Below are positions 1-10,314 of a DNA stretch of 64,000 nucleotides, one piece after another (within the stretch, counting starts at the first letter, position 1; the number at the start of each line of letters is the position of its first letter). This DNA is from Dichetophora obliterata (taxonomy: Eukaryota; Arthropoda; Insecta; Diptera; Sciomyzidae). The DNA lies in assembly GCA_963920525.1 (NCBI GenBank), contig OY986435.1, positions 172,399,827 to 172,463,826 on the forward strand. The letters are read 5' to 3'. The translations under genes were made by a program, and so were the position numbers. Under the pieces are notes generated by a model, which worked only from the letters and a program-made list of their open reading frames with translations, did no database searches and was not told the DNA's origin.

Positions 1-354
1 GCATTAAAGGTTAAACGGCCGGAATATGCCAAAAGACACGACAAAGTGGTTTTTCAACATGACAACGCACGGCCACATGTTGCAAGAACCGTCAAGGAAA
101 CGTTGGAGGCGCTGAATTGGAATGTGCTACCCCACCCGCCTTATAGCCCAGACATAGCCCCTTCCGACTACCACCTATTCAGATCGATGACGCATGGCTT
201 GGCTGAGCAGCGCTTCACTTCTTACGAGGATACCAAAAAATGGGTCGATTCGTGGATTGCCTCAAAAGACGAATCGTTCTTCCGGCGCGGAATCCATATG
301 CTGCCAGAAAGATGGGAAAATGTTGTAGCTAACGATGGACAATACTTTGAATAA
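1..354 (+). CDS. mariner transposase, C-terminal part (DD34D)
   Basis: This is the C-terminal third of a mariner transposase, the enzyme that cuts and reinserts the element at TA sites. The frame is open from the first base, so the gene continues beyond the left edge. The second catalytic aspartate lies in QHDNARPH and the third in SPDIAPSDYHLF; 34 residues separate them, the mariner DD34D spacing. The tail (KKWVDSW, LPERWE, GQYFE) resembles the mauritiana-type group as I remember it. The TAA stop is at 352-354. No stop or frameshift is seen in this part, so the element may be fairly young, but its 5' half is not visible. No 3' terminal repeat was recognised downstream. Confidence 0.9.
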   Translation, partial: ALKVKRPEYAKRHDKVVFQHDNARPHVARTVKETLEALNWNVLPHPPYSPDIAPSDYHLFRSMTHGLAEQRFTSYEDTKKWVDSWIASKDESFFRRGIHMLPERWENVVANDGQYFE

Positions 355-486
355 TATACATTGTACCGTTGTTTCTAAATAAATGCTCAAAAACCGAAAA
401 AAACCTTTAAAATTAATTCCAACCCCCAATATATAGCAATTTCATTTAAAATCGAATTTTTGTTCAGAAAAAAACAAAAACATACT

Positions 487-1729
487 CAGTTGTATGACAA
501 AAAGATAGCACAATATTATTCAAAAGCATAAAATTAAAAGAAATCAATTTTTAATTTTTATAATATAAGTATTTAGTATTGAGTGGAGCCTCCATTTGTT
601 TTTGAAAATTTCAGTACCGCAATTTGGTAGTGATTAAAAAGTTGTTTCATGTATTTTCTCGGTATCGCTTCCCAGTTCGAAACTATGCTACTTTTAAGTT
701 CCTGAATGGTATTATACTGTCTATTATCGGCATAAACTTCCCTTGCAAGGTAGCACAAACAGTTTACAATAATGTTCAGGTCAGTGATCGCGCGGGCCAC
801 TCCAATATTTCAATATCCTATTCTCGAAAGAAGTTTTTACTATTCTTGCTGTATATACAGCAGCATGTTTTTATGTTTTTGTTGAAATATTAATGAAGTT
901 TTAGATAATTGCGACCCACGATCAACTATTTCATTATTAATTAAATTAAGATAATCTTGGCGATTCATTCTTGTGAGAATATACTTAATTTCAGTCCTTC
1001 ACCAATGGTCAATTCCAGCCCATAGCATTATTACTCATTTACCCCCGTGTTGACGACGACTTAGGATACGCTCTTTCGTCCTCAAATCGTGGTAATAAAA
1101 AGACATACCATCCGCACCGTCGAGATTAAATTTTTTTCGTCAGTGATTAATACGCAGCGTCATCATTTTCTCCACTTAAAATGATCTTCAGCAAACTTCA
1201 ATCTTGCTGCCCGATATTTCGCTGTAAGTGGCGGTTTCCTTTGTAATTTTTTGAGTTTAATTGTAGTTGATTTTTTTTTAAAATCCTTTGCACGTTTCGG
1301 ACATGTGTTTTCACTCCGGCTATTTCAGCAATTTTTCTGGCAGTGAGGTTAGAATTTCAAGCTACTCGCAAAATGGCACACTCATCTCGGCGTGTAACCA
1401 CTCTTGGACATCTACTGCTAAAGGCTTTACTATAATTTTGTAGGTTTTTTTAATAAATTTATAATCACTTTACGACTTTCGTTTAATTCTTTTAGGATTT
1501 CACTGATTTTAAAGTTTTAAAATTAAGATTTAAAGCCTTTTACCACGTCCCATTTTAATTTAATTTGAAGTGCTTTTACTTATTTAACGTGGCAACTTTA
1601 CTTTAAAAACTAAACTTGCTTCTTTATCGGATTATTAACACTTATTACACTTAGAGAAATAGCTTAAACATTCAAAGTAAATTATACATTTGGGGAAATG
1701 TTCAAGGGCTAACTTTTTGTTGCGGACTG
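487..1729 (-). mobile_element. Tc1-like DNA transposon, decayed, both ends present
   Basis: This is a complete but dead Tc1-like element of about 1.24 kb. The left end reads CAGTTGTATGACAAAAAG and the right end, on the minus strand, CAGTCCGCAACAAAAAG; both continue with A/TTAGC-like sequence. The right end is followed directly by TA (1730-1731); on the left a TA stands at 483-484, two bases outside the aligned end. Tc1 elements duplicate TA on insertion. The transposase relic runs on the minus strand. The exact left boundary is uncertain by a few bases. Confidence 0.72.
573..1556 (-). pseudogene. Tc1-like transposase pseudogene
   Basis: Reading leftward from an ATG at about 1556 (MGRGK) gives the normal order of a Tc1-like transposase: an N-terminal helix-turn-helix region, a TTRRDECAI / NLTARKIAEIAGV linker around 1310-1410, a KFAEDHFKWR segment and the first catalytic aspartate in LITDEKKFNLDGADG near 1110-1160, then NTIQELKSSIVSNWEAIP and the C-terminal GGSTQY just before the stop at 573. 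At least four in-frame stops and several frameshifts interrupt it. The middle, with the second catalytic residue, is badly eroded. It is non-functional. Confidence 0.8.
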
Positions 1730-1853
1730 TATATTCTTAATTAAAATCACCTTCTGAGCAGATTCAGCCGTATTCATCTGCCTATCTGTGGACACGATTT
1801 TAGCCGTCATTTTGAAGGTATCGTATGCAATTCGATTTTCTACTGGGTATTGC

Positions 1854-2867
1854 CAGTGATGTTACATAAAATTTGTCTAAATACTGTATCGTACAGTAAA
1901 TTTTACTGTTTTTACCGTAAAATTACTGTACTTTAAATTAAAAAAACAAAAATGCAATTAATCATAAAAAAAGCTTTTTTATACTTACAAAAACAAAATC
2001 GTTTCAATAAAGTTAAAAAATTTAGTAAAGAAACGAAACAATAACAAAATATTAATCAACGTATTAAAACAAATTATAATTTAAAAAGTTACATATTAGG
2101 TTTGTAACATGGTGTAAGAAATCAAGGTGCAAGTAACGTCGACGTCGTTTTCTAAAGCTGTCAAACTTGTGAATGAGTGACAGAGTATACGCACAATTGT
2201 GGGGGTAACTTTAAGTTTGAATATCTTCACTTCTATTTCACTAATGTTAAACAAATTTACATGTATCGATTGCGCTGATTATTGCTTATGTTTGCCTTTC
2301 ATAATGTTTCCCTGTTCGTTTTGACGTTTCTTCAATTTTCACTGAATTCTCGCGTCACAGTTATTTTTTTTTTTCAATGACCCGCGGAAGTTAAATGTTT
2401 TTTATTTACTAAAATATTAATAACGAAACTTTAGTGAAGTGAACACATTTAAGCTAAAAAGTAATATATTTTAAAATCTTAAATGATTTGAGGTTATTTG
2501 GTTAAAAAAATTGGTTTCATTACAAACCTTCGGTTCTTAAAAATCCTTGAAGGATATGAAAATATTAAAATTTATGCATTGAATTTGTTTTCATATCATA
2601 TAAAGACCATTTACTCTCAAAATCACAAAAAAATTTTCAGTAGCTTAGCGTTAGGTCGGAAAGGGATAAAAAGCTAAGGTAGGTAGAAGGTAAAAATGTT
2701 TTTTCGCAAAAATGGTTTTTGTGTACTTTAATAAAATTACTGTACAAAACATTAATTTTAGGGTACGAATTCATAATTACTGTATTTTATTCACTAATTA
2801 CTGTACGCCTGTACGGGGCTCAAAATTACTGTTAAATACGGTAATTACTGTACGTGTAACATCAGTG
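1854..2867. mobile_element. hAT-like non-autonomous element with 8-bp target duplication
   Basis: The ends are near-perfect inverted repeats: CAGTGATGTTAC at 1854-1865 and, on the other strand, CACTGATGTTAC at 2856-2867. They are bounded by an exact 8-bp direct repeat, GGTATTGC, at 1846-1853 and 2868-2875. An 8-bp duplication plus ends of the CAGTG/CACTG type is the known signature of hAT transposons. Subterminal copies of a TTACTGTA/TACAGTAA motif (several on each side) are also typical of hAT ends. No transposase is encoded in its 1,014 bp, so movement would need a hAT enzyme supplied in trans. Confidence 0.8.
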
Positions 2868-3915
2868 GGTATTGCCCTGGGTATGATCATACCACAAACA
2901 TAGGTTTACATATCGATTGAGATCGATAGCATTAACTGGAACTGAAAAAACTAGAAAAACTCAACAAAGATCGAGTAAATCGAAGTTGTTCGGGCCGAGT
3001 TACTCGAAGATAGAATATCTCGCACAGGCTTAATAATTACTTTCTCTTAAATCACGTGTAAGCAAGACCAGAACTAGTTACGGTGTAGCTGGAGTATAGC
3101 TACTTACAGACTTTAGTTTAAAAGACTATGGTTTTTTGGATTTTTTTTGTGTTTTCTGATGGTTACTTATCACTAGTTTGCAAATAAATAAGATTGTTTC
3201 TCGTAGACGTTTTTAAAGTATTTTTGAGCGTGGATTCTAAAAATTGCAACCATTTTTTCCACCCAATAACCGTTTTCGGGATATAAAAAAACCCATTTTT
3301 TGGCATTTTCTTATTTTCAAGGGAAGGGGCGGGGAGGTTCTGAAACTGTTTTTTATTTTTTTTAGATTTTTGTTTTTGTTGAACTTGAAGAGTTATTATT
3401 TTATTTAAATTGGAATTTTATTTAAATTTGAAATAAGAAGCTATTTGCTATAATTTTATTAATTGAAAACAATACAAGATTAAATTAATTAATTAATTAT
3501 TGCTAACATTGCACAATGGAACGAAACGGCATGCGGGGGGCAGGGAATTATATTTATTTTTTTTAAAGAGTATATGTTAACAGAAGTAGGCTAACCTCGA
3601 GAATAATATTTGTTTTCACCTATTTCCTGTTATTAAAAACTGCTGAAAACTGAATTTTTCTAAATATTGCGATTATATAAAATGCATACAACAAAAGTGT
3701 TTTTAAAATAGTTCCTGAACTCCGAACAAGTTGAAAAACTCAAAAGATGTACTTTCGAATGGGATTAAATTTAGTTTCGTATTTTGAAATATTTTCATAT
3801 AATTTGCTTTTGAAAATGGCACTATTTTACAAAATCGTGAAATTGGAAAAACATTTTGTACAACCTACTCTGTAAAGTATAGTTCGGTACAACGCCGTAG
3901 ATAAGTGTTTTATAA

Positions 3916-4098
3916 GGGGGGAGGGAGAGGGAGAGGGGGGGTAAAATTGGCTGTCACTTTTCAGAGACACACTTAAGCCAATGAGGCCCATTGTGATACC
4001 ATGGGGTTAATTTCCCTACTCAATTTCTATTTGAACTAATGTGAGCTGTTTACAAAGCTGTGGATTCTGATGGGAGATGGGGGAACGGGGGGGGGGAG
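3916..4098 (+). other. Two G-run tracts with quadruplex potential
   Basis: Bases 3916-3941 are six runs of three or more G separated by one or two bases, and 4072-4098 is a second such tract ending in a run of ten G. Both fit the four-G-run quadruplex pattern on the plus strand. This stands out in a very AT-rich setting. No gene is adjacent; function is unknown. The stretch 2880-4200 otherwise shows nothing I can name. Confidence 0.5.
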
Positions 4099-4289
4099 GC
4101 TGCTGAAGCCAAAAAATCGATTTAATCGCTTCATTTGGAGTGGACGACAAGTATTTATTTGAGTAAAATAACGAAAACAGATATTTTAAAAAGAAATCCA
4201 TATATATAAAGGCGCATAAAGGCGCCTCAGGAAAAAAAGTTGTTCGGGGCAGTTCCTCAAAATAATCCTTGGTTTATGTTATGATATGT

Positions 4290-4607
4290 GTGGCGACCGT
4301 AGCCTAGTGGGAAGAGTTCGTGGCCCCTTAGCTAAAGAACCGCGGTAGCCCAGGTTTAATTCCGGCTCAGACAGAAAGTTTTTTCAATTGAATTAATTTT
4401 TCTGTTCGGTGGTCACCTCTCCGCAAACAATGGCTAACCTCAGAGTTTACTCTCTTGCCATGTAAAAGCTTCTTAAGAACATAAGCCATTCGGAGTCGGC
4501 ATAGAACACGTTGGTTCAGTTCTCGGTCATTTGTGATCAAACATTTAATAACACTTGTGTTAATTAATTAACTTCCAAGGGCAGAAATTACCAGTTTATT
4601 TTTTTAT
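4290..4607 (+). mobile_element. tRNA-derived SINE, copy 1
   Basis: Short interspersed element with a tRNA-like head carrying an internal RNA polymerase III promoter: box A as TAGCCTAGTGGG (about 4300-4311) and box B as GGTTTAATTCC (4353-4363). A unique body of about 230 bp follows, with the landmarks AACAATGGCTAACCTCAGAG, AAGCTTCTTAAGAACATAAG and AAACATTTAATAACAC, and a T-rich 3' end. Two other head-bearing copies occur at 15608-15920 (minus) and 59350-59695 (plus). It lies inside the inverted-repeat element at 4220-5474 and is therefore younger than it. Confidence 0.8.
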
Positions 4608-5020
4608 GCTATGAGATTCCCCAAATATTTCTACTCTAGTTAGTGTGTTAGTTAGAAAAAGTGAAATGATCTGAAATAAAATTTTTGAAAAAGTTCTCCT
4701 AATCTGCATTAAAAAATTTTAAATTTTTGCATTCGAATTAAAAGTAATGATGTTTTTCATGCACTTTCTGATTTTTTTAAGTTATTTTCACTAAAGTTCA
4801 AAAAACTTTAATATTTCTAATGATATCCTTACTGGTCAGGATTACTGGCAGGAGTTGCTTATACTGAAACAAATTATAACTAAAATATTAATTATAAAAT
4901 TAACATCTACTGAAAAGATACTGTAAGATATTAAAAAAAAAGTTATGAAATTATTTAAATTTTTTAAGTTTTTTTTAGTATGGAAATAAAATAAAAAATA
5001 TCAAAGATTTTTTGATGCAG

Positions 5021-5465
5021 ATTGGAAGAGATTTTTCCAGCCTATAATTTCTGATAGTTTGTTTTTTTAAAACTATTACGCCAGCCAATATTTTTACACA
5101 AAAATCTATTCTTAGAGGTTATTTCAAACTATTCCAGCTCACGGATGGCTATCTGTAGAGTCGATATATTTGGGGAATCATCATAACATAAGCCCAGGTT
5201 TATTTTGAAGGAAAGGCTCGATCAACTTTTTTCTATGGAGCATTATTGGAAGATATTTTTCCAGCTTATAATTTTTGATAGTTTGTTTTTTTAACGCAAG
5301 CCAATATTTTTACACAAAAATATATTTTTAGAGGTTATTTCAAACTATTCCAGCTCACGGATGGCTATCTGTAGAGCCGATATATTTAGGGAATCATCAT
5401 AACATAGGCCCAGGTTTATTTTGAAGGAAAGACTCGATCAACTTTTTTCTTTTCTATGGAGCATT
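5021..5465 (+). repeat. Tandem duplication of a ~223-bp unit
   Basis: Unit 1 (5021-5244) and unit 2 (5245-5465) both run from ATTGGAAGA...TTTTTCCAGC through GCTCACGGATGGCTATCTGT to CTATGGAGCATTA and differ by scattered substitutions and two small indels. It forms part of the right arm of the element at 4220-5474, so a TIR arm has been duplicated in place. Confidence 0.85.
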
Positions 5466-5474
5466 AGGCGCCTT

Positions 5475-6433
5475 AATATACATAGTTGTAGATACTTACA
5501 TAGTAAGTTCATTAATTTTTTTGGAACGCGAAGCCAACTTATTGATGACAGTTTCCTTGTTCACAGAAATATCTTTATGAATATTTAATAGCGCTAAGCC
5601 ATAACATCATTCTATTAGATCTTTATCGATTTTTTACAACAGTATAGTCAAAGCTGACGTAAATTAATACATTTTATGTATTAAATAAATTGCAACGAAA
5701 AATTCTGGAATCGCAACTGCATACATTAATTGGTGTGCTTGAGACGAAGTGTCACCGCTAGAATTTGAGGAGAACATTTTTAAAACCACTTTGCGATAAA
5801 AAATTACACTCAGCTTAAAAAAATCGTGGCATTGACAAATGTACAAATGAAGTTCACTTTTACGTTTATTTAATAACACTGTAGGGACGTCAAAAAGACA
5901 CACGAAGATGACGAGAAAGTAAACTTATTTTTTGGTCGTAGAATTTAGTGGCATACTCAGTTTTTCCCAATCAGATCAAAATCTCGACATTTGCGATTGA
6001 AATTTAATCACTGTTTGACCCATTTTTAGTTACATTTTCCTTATTTTTGGAGAACAAAAATTTTGACACCTTCGATTTTGCTTAAACTTTCAGAATTTAT
6101 TAATCAACTTATAAGAATACTAGTTTGAGTAAAAAACTTTTAAGATTTTTCAAAAGATTTTACGTTTAACATTCAAATTTGGTCAAAATGGAGAGAAATG
6201 CAAAATTGCTTTACCTTTGAGAAATCATAGATTACATTTTCGAAAATACAATACAAAGTAATTGTTAAAATACTTTAAAAAAATTTTTTAATGAAGGTCA
6301 AATGATAATCAAATAACAAAAATCTGAATATCTCGAGAATTTTATCTGATTTGGAAAAACTGAATATGCTACTAAATTCTACGACCGATGGCAAAATATT
6401 CAACATGGCAACATGGCAGCATATTCTTCGAAG
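5475..6433. other. No recognisable feature
   Basis: AT-rich sequence. The small open frames here are short, show no similarity to known domains and have poly-A/T driven composition. I see no gene, RNA or repeat that I can support. Confidence 0.5.
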
Positions 6434-6720
6434 ATGGCAACCTTGGTAGAGTTGAAGGCCTACTGCTTTAAATGTCATATGATTAAGTAGTCAATTTGAA
6501 CGTTCAATTTGTTTAATATAGTTCAGATGAATGGGTTCCAAAATGTGTGAAATCATATCATATGTGAGTTTGATCACAGCTTAATCACTTAAAGACTACT
6601 TAAGTAATTGACTCTATATAGAGTTGTTGTTATTGTTGTTGTTGTTGCCTTCTTAAAATCCTACCAGATCTAAAGCTCACAATTCAAATTCATGTAATAA
6701 TTTAAATAATAGATCACAAT
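6434..6720 (+). mobile_element. Degraded copy of foldback family FB-A
   Basis: It matches the right part of the element at 19374-19929 in order: GGCAACCTTGGTAGAGTTGA, CCTACTGCTTT(G)AAATGTCATATG, CAGCTTAATCACT(C/T)AAAGAC, GACTCTATA...AGAGTTGTTGTT, then GATCTAAAGCTCACAATT. The GTT run is a short microsatellite inside the family. The left arm is missing, so this copy is truncated. Confidence 0.7.
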
Positions 6721-6968
6721 TGATAATTAATTATTGTTTTTGGTGTTGAGGTTTAGCAGCTATTGCTGAAATATTTTATCAGCAATTTTATCAGGAGTAA
6801 CAATTTTAGTACTATGAAATTAGAAGAGGAACTTACGAATGAACAGGAACGACCTGATGACATATCGTCTTTACAAATAAAATGCATACAAATGGTGGTG
6901 CAAAAAAAGTTCACCAAAATTTCTTCAAAGAAACATGAATGTGAATAAACAAATTTTTTATTTTAATT

Positions 6969-7030
6969 TAAAATAAAAAAAATATAAAAAAAATATAAAA
7001 AAAATATAAAAAAAATATAAAAATATATAT
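6969..7030 (+). repeat. Short tandem repeat (12-bp AT unit)
   Basis: About four repeats of an A-run plus TATA unit. Simple sequence with no coding potential. Confidence 0.85.
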
Positions 7031-7207
7031 AAAATATTAAAATTTCATCATTCTTAAAAGTTTTTCCAATTTAAAAATTAGAGATCATTCTTTAAAGGAT
7101 CTTCCATATGGTAATATGAAAATATAAGAAATAATGGTTTTATAAAGTAAGACTAGGTATATCTTTACATGGTTTAAATGCAATAAGGCACAAAAAGTTT
7201 TATCAAT

Positions 7208-7977
7208 TTAAATTATTCCAAAATGTTTCTTTCTGTCCTTGCGAGAAACAAACTCTTTCACCACCTCCATCAAATTTAATTCTTCGGTTTTATCTTTGTG
7301 AATGTGTATAAGTGCCGCATGAGTGAGTCGTTCTGTGTCATAGTTGCTCGAAGATACGTTTTAAGTCGTCTTAGTGCACTAAAAGAACGCTCAGATGAAG
7401 CTGCTGATGCAGGCACAGTCAAAAGCAAAGCAATAAATTTTTCAACTTCATTTAAGTTTTTTTACAGTATCCGAGTTTTTTCAAATTGGGATACAATGCC
7501 ACTACAATTTCAAGGTGTTTGGCCACGCAATTGCTTCAGCAATTTAAGTTGCGCGTGAAGGTCGCTCACATCAAAGTCATCTGCATAAAGATCTAGTTTT
7601 GTTTTTAGATTTTGTTCAGAAGGCACTTTTCCGTTGAAGGCTTCGATTACAATATTTTCCAACGATTCCAGAGTGTCAAGATCTGTTTAAATGTACAAAA
7701 AGATTTACAAAGTGCCAGTTTACACTAGCTTCACTCAACCGACTCACCGAATGTTAAATCAAAATGAGTCGGTTGAGTGAGGTGTAAACATGCAAAAATA
7801 AAAAAAAAGTAAAATGTCAACCTGTTTGATCGAATCTAGCCGTTATCTCATTTGAGAGAAGATCTAAAATTTCGAAATAATCTTTTCGTAGCCGATCATA
7901 TAATGGCAACTGTACTGAATGAACCGGATTTGATGTTTGTTCAAAGCGTCGAGGTGGATTTTCATCAGCTAATACAC
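7208..7977 (-). pseudogene. hAT transposase C-terminal pseudogene with an intron
   Basis: On the minus strand a 5' exon (7977 to 7822) encodes ADENPPRRFEQTSNPV ... LYDRLRKDYFEILDLLSN...RFDQT. A plausible intron (7821 to 7683, GT...AG) joins in frame to DLDTLESLENIVIEAFNGK and then, through two stops and frameshifts, to the hAT dimerisation domain LLTVPASAASSERSFS-ALRRLKTYLRATM, FVSRKDRK and a stop at 7208-7210. The SERSFS-LR-LKT block is the hallmark of the hAT C-terminal dimerisation domain, closest to the ZMYM1-like/TTF-domain type. The catalytic N-terminal half is missing apart from the fragment at 8128-8250. Confidence 0.8.
7718..7789. repeat. Near-perfect 72-bp hairpin inside the hAT intron
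   Basis: Arms of about 28 bases, GTTTACAC...CTCAACCGACTCA and its reverse complement TGAGTCGGTTGAG...GTGTAAAC, flank an 18-base loop. Only one or two positions are unpaired. It may be a very short foldback MITE that landed in the intron, or an RNA hairpin of the transposase transcript. Confidence 0.8.
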
Positions 7978-7979
7978 AG

Positions 7980-8301
7980 TAGGGGCTTTCGCATGGTCCA
8001 AAACATTGGACCAACATGGCAGATTGTACAACATGTGGTACTATGCGTAAGCTAAAACGATAGTCGAAATTTTTGGTTTTTTTCTGCCGATTGTACAATA
8101 TTGTACAACTATGTAAAATTACTGCTCAATTGTTTGGGCATCTAAAAGTTGCTTAGCTATAAGCCGGATGTGTTCTGCTTGAGAGCTTGCAATTAATGAT
8201 GTTGCTTTACAAGTTGGATCGTTCGAACGCTCAATCAAATAGTCCCATTAGTTTTCCATCTAACTTATCGTACAACATGTTGTCCAATATGGAAAGCCCC
8301 T
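7980..8301. repeat. Inverted-repeat module with CAACATGTTG motifs, enclosing a hAT fragment
   Basis: The left edge TAGGGGCTTTC (7980-7990) is matched by the inverted edge GGAAAGCCCCTA (8290-8301), and TA stands at both ends. Inside are several CAACATGTTG / TTGTACAA palindromes. A minus-strand hAT piece (8128-8250: YLIERSND..C...LIASSQAEHIRLIAKQLLDA) sits between the edges. A related copy is at 47024-47410, again next to a hAT fragment, so module and hAT sequence have spread together or are parts of one element. Confidence 0.5.
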
Positions 8302-8352
8302 AAGAACATGTCAAATTTTTTCTTACCAGAGTTGCAAAATTAACAAGCATTA

Positions 8353-8640
8353 TACCTTGAACACATTGACGACGACAGCAACAGTGCGTCAAATGTCAAA
8401 TTATTTTTACATGCTTTTCTTATGGAGCTGAAAGTGGTGAAAATGTTGCAACGACAATAAGTGATTGCAACAAAGTCGCTGTCGTCGGTTTAGAATTTTT
8501 TCTAATTTGACGTGCGACAACAGAGCAATATAAGTGTTTGTGTATACGTGAATGAAACAACCTAACGATACTTCCAGATTGTTGTTTCTTTCTTCATGTT
8601 GTTTCGCACTGTTGCAGTCGTCGTCAATGAGTTCACTACA
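8353..8640. mobile_element. MITE family M-GCC, copy 1
   Basis: The inverted ends share GAAC(A/T)CATTGACGACGAC followed by (A/T)GCAACAG (left 8359-8386, right 8608-8635 on the other strand). No coding sequence. Related elements with TA-flanked GCC ends are at 38915-39196 and 50419-50844. This copy has the most eroded outer end. Confidence 0.7.
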
Positions 8641-8649
8641 TTAAGCTAC

Positions 8650-10310
8650 ATACTTAAGGGTGCTTTTAAACTGAAGTGGTGTGTTTGCAGTAGAAACTCT
8701 ACATTTTGTTCTATCTTTTTGCAAACACAGAGAAAGAAAATGTTATCCGCAAGCATGCTTATGAAGAAGAGAGAAAGAAGAGGAAAATATATAATACAAA
8801 AATATTATCGTTGTAAAAATAACTGATATTTTGAATAACTTTCTAAGTTTTCTTTTTAAATTGTTTATCTAGCTAAAAAACTGCCCTTTGCCTCCCCGCT
8901 TCCGACGCCAATGAACATATTTGTACAGTGCAATAATTTTGCACTATTTTATTTAACCTAATGTGTTTAAACGTATTTTTAAAAATGAAATGTGATTTAA
9001 TTTAAAGCAACTTTGAATGTATATGAAAGCTACGTCATATTTAACATCGAAATATATTTTTATTGTTTATTGTAAAATAGGACTAATTTTTGCTGTTGTT
9101 TTTTTAGAATTTAATCAGTTGGACAAAAAACCGACGAGATAAGTAGAAAAATTTTATTTCGAAAATTTTTCTACCCTCCTCGTTCAAACATGACCCACAC
9201 CAGAAAAATACGTTTCGCCCGCCCTGACAAAGACTAGCAAATTTCGTTGGAATTAGAAGATGCTGCAATTGGCATAGCCTATCTTTCTAAAGATTTCTAA
9301 ACTGTTGATCGGAAATTTTTTTAATTTTTAAAAATTTACACAAAAATTTAATAAAAAATTGGAAACTGGTAATAAAGCATTTTTGTGAAACATTTCAAAT
9401 ATTTTTCAACTGAAAATCAAGAAATATTCTTACTGCTGTATATTTAAAATAAATTTGGGTATGGAATTAAATATGCTAACATTATATCGTCGTTGCGCGT
9501 GCAGTACCGCGTATATTGCAAAAAGGCCAAAATTAATTTCATTTCAATTTTGATCAGTTGAAAATCTATTCAATAGCTTCAAATAAAATCTATGTATGTT
9601 TGATTTTGGCGTTTTAACGCCACACAGGTTTACTAGTAGCTTTTAACCTTTGAAGCACCTAAACCTTTATTCAATGGAACGGATTAAATTTTCATTAAGT
9701 CTATATCCACAGCGAAAAAAGCAGAAATTCCAAATTTCGTAAATCACTTGATACAAAAATTCACCCACTTTATATTCAATCACAAATTTATGTTACTTTA
9801 AAGTTTTTTCAATTATTGCTACAGGTGTAACACGCAAGTAACTGTCATCAACGACATTTGAAAAGCAACTTTAAATTGCGTGTCACAACAGAGATAACAA
9901 GTTCTCGAGTTGAAGTTCCCTCAAAGTTAAGTAAGTAAAGTATCTAATGTAATTTTTGCATACCGCCGACTAACATCAATAAACTGAATAGTAAAACATT
10001 TACAGTTATTAAACACTTCGAGAGCTATTTAAACTATTATTAAGTTTTATTGGTACGTCAATAATGTTCACGCAAGTCAGTAGCGTAGATAGCTTTTTGG
10101 TTGTGGGAGGGGTCCGTAAAAAATATAACAACCTTAAAAAAGTATGCTTTTGAATACCTGATTACATGAATGTTATGTGAAGCCGAATGCCATGTTCCTT
10201 CCACAGGCTTACTTTGTTGAAATGTCGAAAAACGGTAGGCAGATATAAAAATTATGAACTTGTTGATTTGAATCTAAGCAACACCGAATTTCTGGAAACT
10301 ATACATGCCA
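8650..10310. other. No recognisable feature
   Basis: AT-rich sequence with only short random frames. I found no element ends, RNA gene or coding homology. A small open frame near 8596-8826 overlaps the preceding MITE edge and is not credible as a gene. Confidence 0.5.
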
Positions 10311-10314
10311 CTAT

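Larger units (their letters stand above)
4220..5474. mobile_element. Inverted-repeat element with AAGGCGCCT ends
   Basis: The left end (AAGGCGCCT near 4217-4225, then ...CTCAAAATAATCC...TTTATGTTATGAT) matches the reverse complement of the right end (5400-5474, ending AGGCGCCTTA). The left copy of the repeat is split by a SINE at 4290-4607, after which homology resumes at GATTCCCCAAATAT. The right half carries a tandem duplication (5021-5465). No coding sequence was found. The superfamily is unknown; no clear target duplication was seen. Confidence 0.6.

Noticed and set aside
4290..4375. Genuine tRNA gene
   Set aside because: It has box A and B but no convincing acceptor pairing, and it is fused to a body repeated at other loci; it is a SINE head.
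6763..6948. 61-codon frame containing EEELTNEQERPDDISSLQ
   Set aside because: Composition looks protein-like, but there is no domain, splice context or conserved relative that I can name.
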